The position numbers were made by a program, and so were the translations under genes. DNA of 35,067 nt from NCBI GenBank assembly GCA_964235615.1, contig CAXSEE010000022.1, forward strand, positions 1 to 35,067, read 5' to 3'. Positions 1-6,819 of the stretch are shown here, piece by piece (positions within the stretch are counted from its first letter, which is position 1; each line of letters opens with the position of its first letter). Source of the stretch: Lichenicoccus sp964235615. GTDB taxonomy: Bacteria; Pseudomonadota; Alphaproteobacteria; Acetobacterales; Acetobacteraceae. The notes beneath the pieces were generated by a model. The model had not been told where the DNA came from. It saw only the letters and a program-made list of their open reading frames with translations, and searched no databases.

Positions 1-1
1 G

Positions 2-409
2 AACACCCTCGGCCTGCTCGGGCTGCTGCTCGCGCTGCGAACGGAACGGATCGCCGTCGTGTTCGCCGCCCAGGTCATGATCGGCGCCGGCTTCGGCTTG
101 TGCTGGGCGACACTCAGCCAGACCGTGATGGAAGGCGTGGCAGCGGAGGACCGCGACCGCGCGACGGCCATGCTGCCGACCGTGCTGTCCGCGGGCTATG
201 CGATCGGGGCCGCGGTCGCGGGCTTGGCCGCCAACGCGGCGGGGCTGCCGCAGGCGCTGCACGCGGGCCGCTCCGTCACGGATCCGCTGTCATGGGCGTA
301 TGCGACGGCGGTGCTGATCGCGGCTGGAGCCGTCCTGGTGCCGGTGTTGTCGCGCCAGGCGGCCGGCCTCGCTGAAGCGGCGATCCCGCGGCGGCGCTCG
401 TCGGGATAG
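2..409 (+). CDS. MFS transporter, C-terminal part (5' end outside window)
   Basis: The reading frame is open from base 2 and ends at TAG 407-409, so only the last ~135 residues are present. They hold hydrophobic helices typical of the C-terminal half of a major facilitator permease: a run around GLLGLLLALRTERIAVVF, then AAQVMIGAGFGLCWATLSQ, a GYAIGAAVAGLAANAAGL helix, and a last helix ending before a charged tail (PRRRSSG). The stretch AAEDRDRATAMLPTVLSAGY between helices resembles the helix 10-11 region of drug or sugar efflux MFS proteins. Substrate cannot be told from this fragment. A GTG at 59 is in frame but lies inside the domain and is not the real start. No partner gene follows; the next gene starts 132 bases downstream and is unrelated. 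Confidence 0.75.
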   Translation, partial: NTLGLLGLLLALRTERIAVVFAAQVMIGAGFGLCWATLSQTVMEGVAAEDRDRATAMLPTVLSAGYAIGAAVAGLAANAAGLPQALHAGRSVTDPLSWAYATAVLIAAGAVLVPVLSRQAAGLAEAAIPRRRSSG

Positions 410-540
410 CTGGTGCATCTCGAATAGCGGCCGGTGCATGACCGCCGGCGAGGCCTACCGCGTAATCGTCAGGTAAAGCTATTTCGTTACGATACCGCTT
501 GGGACACGGCACTATTGGCGCCTCGGCCAGGGAGAGGCGG

Positions 541-2499
541 ATGGCGTTGGATCAGGACTTCCCTGGACAGTTCGAGATGTCCATCGGCGACGAGAGCATT
601 CCGTTTACGATGCAGGCTGAGATCAGCCACATGACCCTCGAAGAGGCGATCGCATCGGGTTTCTTCGACCTGCCCGACGAGCCGGGCATGATCCGCATTC
701 CGGTGACCATCAACGTGGAGATCCCGCTGCATCTCCTGTATCCGCCGCAACCGCCGGAAGATCGGCACGCACCGGACGAGCTATACGACGTCGCCGAGGA
801 CGAGGCCGACCGTGAAGCCCGGCGTCGTCGCGCCGCCGGCTGCGAGTTCATCTCCGAGGGCATCAGGGAGATGTACGGCCCGGCCGCGGCCGCGGAGAAA
901 GCCGCGTTCCGGGACATGCTCCAAGTGATCCGCAGCGGCAAGGGCCAGGGCCTCCCGGCTCTGCGGGGTAACGACGCGGAGGAGAGGGCGGCGTTCTGCG
1001 ACCTGCTCAAGGTGATCCACGGGAGCCGGGGACAGAGCTTCCCGATGCCGCCGGCCACAAAGCCGATCGACGTGACGGATGCCGAGTTCCGGGACGTCGT
1101 CGAAAGCGTCCCGTCCGGCGATGCACACGGCAAGCCGCCGGCAAAGGCGGTGGTGGCGCAACACGATCCCATGACCCCCTCGTCTGGTGGTTCGGGCGGC
1201 GGCGCAGGCGGCCGAGCTCAGGCGTTGCCCACGCTGCCGGTCGCGGAGCCGATCGACACGACCGATGTCGAGCTGCCCCGGATCGTCGTCGATGGCCCGC
1301 CGTTCAGCAACTCCGCTGTGGCGGCCACCGCGACGCCTGCGCCGGCAGCCCTGCCCGCCACGACCGCACCCGTATCTCTGCCTGCCGTGCCAGCCGGGCA
1401 AGCGGCAGCGGGCAGTGGCGCGACCGGCCCTGCCGCTGCCGCCCCAAGCCCGATCGATCCCGCGACGCTCCCGCAAGACCCCCTGGACCCGGCGCAATAC
1501 GCCACGGTCGTGGCCCGCCACCGCTATCTCGCCAGCAAATACGACCCGTCGAGCACGGCCGATCGAGCTGAGAACCTGATCACCGGGGCCATGTCCGATC
1601 CGGCCCGCGTGCTGACGCCAAGCGAGCAGGCCGAGCATAAGGCGCTGAGTGCAGCCATCTTCCGGACCCTGGTCCCGACACCTACGCCGGACGAAGCCCG
1701 GCTGGACGCCATCGCATCGAGCCCGCTCGGCACGATCGCCTCCCTCGGCGTCAGGGCTACGGGTGGCAGCCAGCCATCGCAAGATCTCGCCCTCCATCTG
1801 GGCGCGGCGGCCGAAGGGATCGGCCTGTCAGCCGCAGGGGCGCGCGCCGGGCCTACCACGGCCTTCCTGGGTGCTCAAACTGGAAGCTCGGTGCCGATCG
1901 AGCCGCAGCCCATCAACGCCGCGTCCGCCCAGAAGAATGCCTACCTGGAGACGCTTCGCGCCCGGCGCTCGGACGATATTTCGGAAGTCCAGACATTCAA
2001 GGCGAATGGCGTGAGCCCCACGGATGCTGCTCTGTTCTTGACAACGACCAACGGTCAGCAATTTCTGAACGCTTTGCAAGCGGCAGATCCAGGCGCAAGC
2101 TCGGATACGATCGCTTCTCGCGCGGTTGGACAGATCCAATCGGGCAGGAAAATCCCACAAAGAACTGTCGCCTTATCGCCACTCGTGAAGATCGTACCTG
2201 AAGGTCAGCCCGTCTCTCCCTACTCGCCATACTTCACGACACTCGACGAGCTGAAAAAGGCGAACTCATCCGGCTTGAACTTCGGCGATTACTTCGGCCT
2301 ACCGATTGATAGCCAAGCACGGACCTACGACGTATATCAGATCGATCCGCTGGACTCTTCGAAAGTTTTCATCAGCACTGTTGCTCCTACAACGGAACTA
2401 GGAGGTTTGGTCGAGCAACCAGGAGGTAGTATACAAGCCATAGTGCCTGATAGGGGTCGATATTCCAATCCGGTCTTGCTTGGCAAGATAAGCAACTAA
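541..2499 (+). CDS. Polymorphic toxin with NAD-targeting-like (TNT/ART) C-terminal domain
   Basis: A 652-residue protein. The ATG at 541 is chosen because AGGGAGAGG lies just upstream; the frame is open further up but without a ribosome site. Seen: no signal peptide or membrane helix. The N-terminal ~150 residues are acidic and carry two internal duplications (AAFRDMLQVIRSGKGQG / AAFCDLLKVIHGSRGQS and PIDVTDAEF / PIDTTDVEL). A long Ala/Pro-rich linker follows, then a pre-toxin segment with GLSAAGARAGPTTAFLG. The last ~92 residues (561-652) are compact: LVKIVPEG, YSPYFTTLDELKKA, LNFGDYFGLPI, YDVYQIDPL, VAPTTELGG, EQPGGSIQAIVPD. The YxVYxxxPL...VAP...QPGGxxQ order resembles TNT NAD glycohydrolase / ART-fold toxins; this is a pattern match, not a search. 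The immunity gene follows after 9 bases. The delivery route is unknown. Confidence 0.65.
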   Translation: MALDQDFPGQFEMSIGDESIPFTMQAEISHMTLEEAIASGFFDLPDEPGMIRIPVTINVEIPLHLLYPPQPPEDRHAPDELYDVAEDEADREARRRRAAGCEFISEGIREMYGPAAAAEKAAFRDMLQVIRSGKGQGLPALRGNDAEERAAFCDLLKVIHGSRGQSFPMPPATKPIDVTDAEFRDVVESVPSGDAHGKPPAKAVVAQHDPMTPSSGGSGGGAGGRAQALPTLPVAEPIDTTDVELPRIVVDGPPFSNSAVAATATPAPAALPATTAPVSLPAVPAGQAAAGSGATGPAAAAPSPIDPATLPQDPLDPAQYATVVARHRYLASKYDPSSTADRAENLITGAMSDPARVLTPSEQAEHKALSAAIFRTLVPTPTPDEARLDAIASSPLGTIASLGVRATGGSQPSQDLALHLGAAAEGIGLSAAGARAGPTTAFLGAQTGSSVPIEPQPINAASAQKNAYLETLRARRSDDISEVQTFKANGVSPTDAALFLTTTNGQQFLNALQAADPGASSDTIASRAVGQIQSGRKIPQRTVALSPLVKIVPEGQPVSPYSPYFTTLDELKKANSSGLNFGDYFGLPIDSQARTYDVYQIDPLDSSKVFISTVAPTTELGGLVEQPGGSIQAIVPDRGRYSNPVLLGKISN

Positions 2500-2508
2500 G
2501 GTTCGATC

Positions 2509-2832
2509 ATGGATCAGATAAGAATACAAGAAGCCGCGATTGGGCTTAGAGATCTTTTATATAAATATGCTGTGGTAGAGAAGGAGTCCGATTTCCTTCA
2601 CAGCGGTCTAGGCAAACTGATCTCTGATGCTTTATCTAAGAAAATTATTGAGCCTCTGGATACGCGAGATGTGCCAGGAGGCCGCATGTTCGACGAGAGT
2701 GATCTTCGAAAACACCGAGATCTTGAGGAAGCGTTTGTCAAATTTACAATAGAGATCACCGGGGGTGAAGATTCTCTAATCCGAAGCGTTGCTCGGCAGA
2801 TTGAAGCTCAAAAATTAAAATCAGGCACATAG
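2509..2832 (+). CDS. Putative immunity protein for the upstream toxin
   Basis: A 107-residue soluble protein starting 9 bases after the toxin stop codon, so probably co-transcribed and translationally close. The coding DNA is clearly AT-richer than the flanking genes (for example AAAATTATTGAG and AAAATTAAAATC stretches), as is usual for immunity genes of polymorphic toxin cassettes. No family is recognised with certainty. It has no signal peptide or membrane segment and looks mostly helical and charged, with FDESDLRKHRDLEEAFVKF in the middle and an amphipathic Lys-rich end. The immunity role is inferred from position, size and composition. It would be expected to act in the cytoplasm, where a TNT-like toxin would deplete NAD. 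Confidence 0.6.
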   Translation: MDQIRIQEAAIGLRDLLYKYAVVEKESDFLHSGLGKLISDALSKKIIEPLDTRDVPGGRMFDESDLRKHRDLEEAFVKFTIEITGGEDSLIRSVARQIEAQKLKSGT

Positions 2833-2881
2833 GATTGCTGCGACCACTCATATTGAAAACTCATAGCAGATTTCATTGATC

Positions 2882-2959
2882 ATGAACCTGAACGGCGGCT
2901 CGCATATAATTTGTGCGGATGCCCAGGAAACCCTTATGTTCAGGTTTATTAAGAAGTGA
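2882..2959 (+). other. 25-codon ORF, possible immunity-gene debris
   Basis: A 25-residue open frame (starting MNLNGGSHIICADAQ, ending FRFIKK) lies between the immunity gene and the decayed toxin copy, in AT-rich DNA unlike the chromosome backbone. It has no convincing ribosome site. It could be chance or the tail of a lost immunity gene. It is listed because the 160 bases here otherwise hold no gene. Confidence 0.15.
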
Positions 2960-2992
2960 CTACCCATAATCTCATGCGGCAACTGACTTGCT

Positions 2993-3215
2993 TTTGCCAG
3001 CAAATACGTTCCGTCGAGCCCATTCGGCACGATGGCGTTCCTCGGTGTGAGGGCTACGGGTGGCAGCCAAGCATCACGGGACCTCGCGCTGAACCTGGGC
3101 ACAGCAGCCGGACGATAGGATTGTCAGCGGCCGGCGCGCGCCCCGGACCTGCCACGGCCTTCCTGGCATTCAAATCGGCGGCTCGGTATCCGGAGCAACC
3201 GAGCCGTGGAAAGCG
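2993..3215 (+). pseudogene. Decayed copy of the toxin's pre-toxin segment
   Basis: This stretch repeats, at roughly three quarters identity by eye, parts of the intact toxin gene. GCCAGCAAATACG at 2996-3008 matches 1531-1543. After the shared TCGAGC the copy continues as the segment matching 1723-1905 (GGCACGAT.., GGGCTACGGGTGGCAGCCA, TGTCAGC.GC.GG.GCGCGC, CACGGCCTTCCTGG). So the copy lacks the bases between 1555 and about 1722, joined exactly at TCGAGC, which occurs at both ends in the intact gene. Several frameshifts separate the recognisable peptides GLSAAGARPGPATAFLAF and IQIGGSVSGATEPW. It is a former N-terminal junction that once fed the next toxin cassette, now non-coding. Confidence 0.75.
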
Positions 3216-3607
3216 AAGGGGCGTTTAATCCCGTCGTAGATGGTGGTGGTTTGATGATCCACGAAAACGCTGGCGGACATGTGGTCGAAAGGCACGCAGA
3301 CCAATCCGAAGCAGATCTCTTGCACGGTCTAACAGTGGAACCAAAGATCGTTGGCTCGTCATCGTTCCACGACCGAGAAACTGCTGAATCAGCTATTTCT
3401 CAGACGCTGGATTAAAATTACTGACTGGATTTCTGGCTCCTAGCTGCGTCTCAGAATTAACTATACGAGCAGAGTCACATCGGTACTTCTGTGACACATG
3501 GGGTAAGCAAGACAGCGGATGTCAACTCGATCCGGATCATTCTGGTGCGCGACCCAAGTTTGCCAACTGGCTATCGCATTCAAACAGCGTTTCCGACCAA
3601 ACCATGA
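3206..3607 (+). pseudogene. Broken CdiA-CT RNase A-like toxin domain
   Basis: From a GTG at 3206 the frame reads GGGLMIHENAGGHVVERHA, DLLHGLTVEPKIVGSSSF, ETAESAISQTLD and stops at 3413-3415. The neighbouring frame continues the domain (ITDWISGS, a TAG, then LRLRINYTSRVT). The original frame resumes with SIRIILVRDPSLPTGYRIQ and TAFPTKP and stops at 3605-3607. The order (GGxxxxxHxxxGGHxxxRH..., a ...WLxxGxxxL segment, then VRVVLxRDP..GYRIxTAxP) is that of the bacterial CdiA-CT RNase A-like toxin family as I know it. At least two frameshifts and in-frame stops make it a pseudogene unless there is a sequencing error. It begins where the decayed toxin junction ends, as expected of an orphan toxin cassette. 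DNA is AT-richer than the backbone. Confidence 0.7.
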
Positions 3608-3777
3608 GCTACAAATTAACTGCCTCCGGCCAGCTATTAATTTCGCACTTTTATCAAGATCGGGTTGATGAGTCTGGTGCTGAATTTAAAGTCATAAAAG
3701 CCATTATAGCCGGTGAAACGCGGGACCATATCAACGAGGTTTCACGAGAAATAAAAGTGTTGCTTGATTCATTTTGA
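3604..3777 (+). CDS. Small putative immunity protein of the RNase A-like module
   Basis: A 57-residue frame that starts at ATG 3604 and overlaps the stop of the RNase A-like toxin remnant in an ATGA arrangement, the typical toxin/immunity coupling. The protein (starts MSYKLTASGQLLISHFYQD, ends IKVLLDSF) is soluble with mixed charge, in AT-rich DNA. Immunity proteins of this toxin class are usually longer, so this may be a truncated remnant. Function is inferred from position only. If still active it would protect against RNase A-like toxins of kin even though the local toxin is broken. Confidence 0.45.
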   Translation: MSYKLTASGQLLISHFYQDRVDESGAEFKVIKAIIAGETRDHINEVSREIKVLLDSF

Positions 3778-3800
3778 CGGAGGAGGAGCTAAGGAAGATT

Positions 3801-3893
3801 ATGACCAACCGCGTCGGTTACTATTTCGAGCATGCCTCTGGAGGAATGTCTTATCGTCAGTGGCTCGACGATGTCTTAACCCAGTTACGATGA
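3801..3893 (+). other. 30-codon ORF with a strong ribosome site
   Basis: ATG 3801 is preceded by GGAGGAGGAGCTAAGGAAG, an unusually strong Shine-Dalgarno tract, and encodes a 30-residue peptide (MTNRVGYYFEHASGGMSYRQ, then WLDDVLTQLR). This may be the start or remnant of another immunity gene, cut off where the following toxin fragment begins. No family is recognised. The good ribosome site makes it more than a chance ORF. Confidence 0.3.
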
Positions 3894-3933
3894 AGGTCGA
3901 GACGGGGTCGACGGTGCCGCTATAGTCGGCGGG

Positions 3934-4746
3934 GTGCTGACATTGCCGGAAGGCGTGGGTGTGCCGATTGTGGTCGCCGGCGCCGAACTGGCCAGTGAAG
4001 GCGTGATCACAGCGCGCGGCGGCGACGCGCTCTACCAGCATAGCCTGCACGATCTTGACGCCGCCTCGGCGCTGCCGATGGTGTTGCTGCCGCCTCCGGT
4101 CGCCGCGCCTGCGAAGCCGCCGGCGCTGATCCCGCCTCAGGTGGCGGAGCCGCTCGGAGGGTTCACCCCGGCCAAACCAACGCCCACCAGCACCGCCGGC
4201 GAGCTTCCGACGGTCAACCTCGGTCCGCTGGTCTTCGTGCCACCGGACACACAGTCTCCGCTTGCGCAGGAGAACCGCAACAAGGGGCTCGAGGACTATC
4301 CTGGCCTACGGACCGGGAACCGCGCGAAGGATAACGCAGCGAAATCGGACCCCGACGTCACCTCGATCCTGCCACGCGACGCCTGGCAGGCGGCCCACAA
4401 CATCCCAGTGGAAAAGATCAAAAAGAACCTCGATGTATTCGGTCCTGCCAGCAAAGTAGAAGGTGGCTTCCAGACGGACGAGCCGGGTAACATGTCTGCT
4501 CTACCGGAGACATCTGACGCGCAGAAGATACTGGCCGACAAGAAGATCATTCGCCCAACGCATAACGGTCCACACTCCAAGTATTCCCAGGAGGTGCAAA
4601 GGGACGTCGATCAAATCAAGGCGAAGCTGGCGGAAGAGGGTCTGAAAGAAGGTATGGATGGGTATGCGCAGCGAGCCAATACGCTGATCCGTGCCTTGGA
4701 GAACAAACTGCGTGCAAGCCTGCCCGCAAGATCAGATATTAAATGA
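3934..4746 (+). CDS. AHH-type nuclease toxin fragment (HNH fold)
   Basis: 270 codons from GTG 3934. The frame is open back to 3880 without any ATG, and no clear ribosome site precedes the GTG, so this looks like the 3' part of a larger toxin (orphan cassette). Residues ~1-45 (LPEGVGVPIVVAGAEL) and a Pro/Ala linker (50-110) lead to the toxin domain: W151QAAHNIPVE, N186MSALP, then H210NGPH214SKY and a helical tail. This is the layout of the AHH family of HNH/Endonuclease VII-fold DNases, in which a conserved AHH is followed by an N...LP and an HxGxH motif. Here the second His of AHH is Asn156. The following gene is a DUF1629/Imm11 immunity protein, the partner commonly seen with AHH toxins, which supports the call. 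Confidence 0.65.
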   Translation: MLTLPEGVGVPIVVAGAELASEGVITARGGDALYQHSLHDLDAASALPMVLLPPPVAAPAKPPALIPPQVAEPLGGFTPAKPTPTSTAGELPTVNLGPLVFVPPDTQSPLAQENRNKGLEDYPGLRTGNRAKDNAAKSDPDVTSILPRDAWQAAHNIPVEKIKKNLDVFGPASKVEGGFQTDEPGNMSALPETSDAQKILADKKIIRPTHNGPHSKYSQEVQRDVDQIKAKLAEEGLKEGMDGYAQRANTLIRALENKLRASLPARSDIK

Positions 4747-4805
4747 GCGAGTATCTTTAGACGGCTCTAAACTCGACTACACTGATCCAAATATCCGAGG
4801 AAACG

Positions 4806-5501
4806 ATGGGAATACAGCTTTGGCGGATGGGGGAAGACGCCGAAGCGGCGGCCTACCTTGATGGTGCGATCTGGGTCGACTCCGAGAACCAGATCGTGAA
4901 TTCGAAGGAACTTAAGGATGTTTTGTTTGAGCTGAAACAAACCCGGTCGGTAAACATCAGAGGCGATGTCCTGCTACCGGAGGGTTTTTTACAGCCGGTG
5001 TTGTCGTTGCCGCCGATCGACTTCGCGCCCGATTACTTCACCATGCAAAGCGAAGTCTTCGTCTCGCGCCGGTTCCGCGAGGCGCTCGCGCAGCCCGATG
5101 ACGTGGTGCAATACTGGCCTGTCGACATCGTCCGCGCCTCCGAGGAGGCATATCAGCAGGATTACAGGTTCTTTCGGATACTGGCCTCGCAGCAGGCACT
5201 GGATTGGGAGCGTTCAGTGTACGACAAGAGCGACTCGTACAATCGACGAACCGGTGAAAAATTTGTCTCCCTTGACTTTGTCGACCGCTTTGTAACGCTT
5301 GCGGATCTCGTGCCGCGGAGTGAGATCTTCCGCTCGTCGGAGAGCTCGGTTTTCGTACTCGTGACCGACGGTTTGGCGGAGCGGGTCATGCGTGCCGGTT
5401 GTGAGGGCGTCTCGTTCGACGACCCCGAGACGATCGGCATGTCGGGCCGCGAACCGCAACGCACCCGGACGGCGGATGGAATCGAGACCAGCTATCCCTG
5501 A
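4806..5501 (+). CDS. DUF1629/Imm11-family (MXAN_0049-type) immunity protein
   Basis: 231 residues, with CCGAGGAAACG directly before ATG 4806. The middle of the protein follows the DUF1629 pattern: EVFVSRRFREAL, then DVVQYWPVDIV, YRFFRILASQQALDWERSVY, an LDFVDRFVTL strand, PRSEIFRSSESSVFVLVTDGL and a final MRAGCEGVSFDDP. These are the family's usual landmarks (an S-R-R in the first third, a Y-x-x-L-x-x-x-x-x-x-x-D-x-x-x-S-x-Y block, and a C-terminal GxxGxxF-like end). Family members are predicted immunity proteins of polymorphic toxin systems. It lies 59 bases after the AHH toxin fragment and presumably neutralises that nuclease in the cytoplasm. No membrane segment. Confidence 0.7.
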   Translation: MGIQLWRMGEDAEAAAYLDGAIWVDSENQIVNSKELKDVLFELKQTRSVNIRGDVLLPEGFLQPVLSLPPIDFAPDYFTMQSEVFVSRRFREALAQPDDVVQYWPVDIVRASEEAYQQDYRFFRILASQQALDWERSVYDKSDSYNRRTGEKFVSLDFVDRFVTLADLVPRSEIFRSSESSVFVLVTDGLAERVMRAGCEGVSFDDPETIGMSGREPQRTRTADGIETSYP

Positions 5502-5708
5502 TGCCGGCGCTTCTGGCGGGACGCGCATCCGGCATCGGCACGGCCATCCGTTCGTCGAACCAGAACGCTGCTTCGTCGGCGCTCGCCGCCGTTCGACGAA
5601 GCCTCGGCGTGGCCTGTCGAAGCGGGCGCGACCGCATCCCGCAGCCTCGCTATCCCGGTCCCAGGAGCCGGCAAGTCCGCCTTCGCTCCTTGAACCAGGA
5701 TACGGGCG

Positions 5709-6062
5709 ATGAACAGGATCTCGACGGCGGTTGGACGGATGGCGGTGGTGTTCTGCCTCATGCTGGCAGTCAATGAAGCGGCAGCGGCCCAGGACACCGG
5801 GACCGATACGCGTAGCGTCAAAATCAGTCTGCAGGGGATCGACCTCGGCACGGCAGCGGGTCAGGAGCAGGCAAGGCAGCGCATCGCCTACGTCGTGCGC
5901 CGGGATTTCGGCGCATCGAACTCCGGCTCGATAATCCCCTCGACGGATGCGACGGCGAGCGGGGAGGCGATATTGGCGGCGGCCATGTCCAAGCTGCAAA
6001 GGCTGGAGACGGCAGCAACCCGACCAGCCTCGTTCACGGTTGCCGCCAGCACCCGGCACTGA
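5709..6062 (+). CDS. UrcA-like secreted small protein
   Basis: 117 residues with a clear Sec signal peptide (MNRISTAVGRMAVVFCLMLA, cleavage likely after NEAAAA). The mature part has VKISLQGIDLGTAAGQEQARQRIAYVVRR, which matches the UrcA pattern of a beta strand, a D(L)xxxxG turn and an R-I helix. The usual C-terminal Cys pair of UrcA proteins is missing. UrcA family members are small periplasmic proteins of unknown role in alphaproteobacteria. The gene converges on the LytTR regulator gene with only 4 bases between the stop codons and is 207 bases from the toxin locus. The 207-base upstream gap shows nothing recognisable. Confidence 0.5.
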   Translation: MNRISTAVGRMAVVFCLMLAVNEAAAAQDTGTDTRSVKISLQGIDLGTAAGQEQARQRIAYVVRRDFGASNSGSIIPSTDATASGEAILAAAMSKLQRLETAATRPASFTVAASTRH

Positions 6063-6066
6063 GAGG

Positions 6067-6819
6067 CTAAGGCGCTGCCGTCAGGCTGCGCGCCCGCGCC
6101 AGGTAGGTCCGGCCGATCCGTATCGCGCGGCCATTCTTCAGCATGGCCTGCCAATTGCCGGCGCCGTCATGCCGCAGGCCGGCGATACGGTCGCGCGGCA
6201 CGATGCTGGAGCGGTGCAGACGCAGGAACTTCTCCGGGTCGAGCCGGCGCTCCAGCTCGGAGATGGTCTCGTGCAGCAGGAAGGACCGTGCGCCGATATG
6301 CAGCCGCATATAGTCCCGCTCGGCCTCGATGAGGTCGATGTCGGACACCGCCACCCGAACCACTTCGGACCCGTGCGGAACCCAGAACTCGGTCAGGCCC
6401 GGACTCCGCTTGGGACCCGCCGGCCCGGCCTGCAGCGTCCGCACGCGATCGAACGAGCGTCGCAGTTGCTCGGACGATACCGGCTTGAGCAGATAGTCGA
6501 TCGCGGCGACATCGAAGGCGGCAACGGCGAAGCGATCGAACGCGGTCACGAAAATGATCGCCGGCGCCGCCGCTTGCCCCTCCAGGTTCTGGTCCTGCAA
6601 GGCGCGCGCAACCGCCATCCCGTCCAGGCCGGGCATCGCGATATCCAGCAGCACCACATCCGGAGCGACGGCCGCGATCAGCCGCAGCGCCGCCTCGCCA
6701 TCATGCGCCGTGCCGACCAACTGGACCTGTTCCTGCTGCGCGCACAGGATCTGCAGCCGCTCCACCGCCAGCGGCTCGTCATCGACGATCAGGGTTCGCA
6801 ACGCCTGCGGCATCGTCAT
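6067..6819 (-). CDS. LytTR-family response regulator
   Basis: 250 residues. The receiver domain (1-125) shows the acidic pair D13D14, phospho-acceptor D59 (VVLLDIAMPG), the Thr in FVTAF and the Lys in LLKPVS. The C-terminal LytTR DNA-binding domain (about 145-245) has VAVSDIDLIEAERDYMRLHI, the ETISELERRL helix and the F-LRLHRSSIV signature. This is the AlgR/LytR-type output domain, which binds paired promoter repeats. Its start overlaps the end of the kinase gene by 4 bases, so the two are one translationally coupled unit. The signal sensed and the targets are unknown. Confidence 0.93.
   Translation of the reverse strand: MTMPQALRTLIVDDEPLAVERLQILCAQQEQVQLVGTAHDGEAALRLIAAVAPDVVLLDIAMPGLDGMAVARALQDQNLEGQAAAPAIIFVTAFDRFAVAAFDVAAIDYLLKPVSSEQLRRSFDRVRTLQAGPAGPKRSPGLTEFWVPHGSEVVRVAVSDIDLIEAERDYMRLHIGARSFLLHETISELERRLDPEKFLRLHRSSIVPRDRIAGLRHDGAGNWQAMLKNGRAIRIGRTYLARARSLTAAP

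Noticed and set aside
4806..5501. Phage or secretion-system structural protein
   Set aside because: The pattern fits DUF1629/Imm11 and the position behind an AHH toxin explains it better; no phage genes are nearby.
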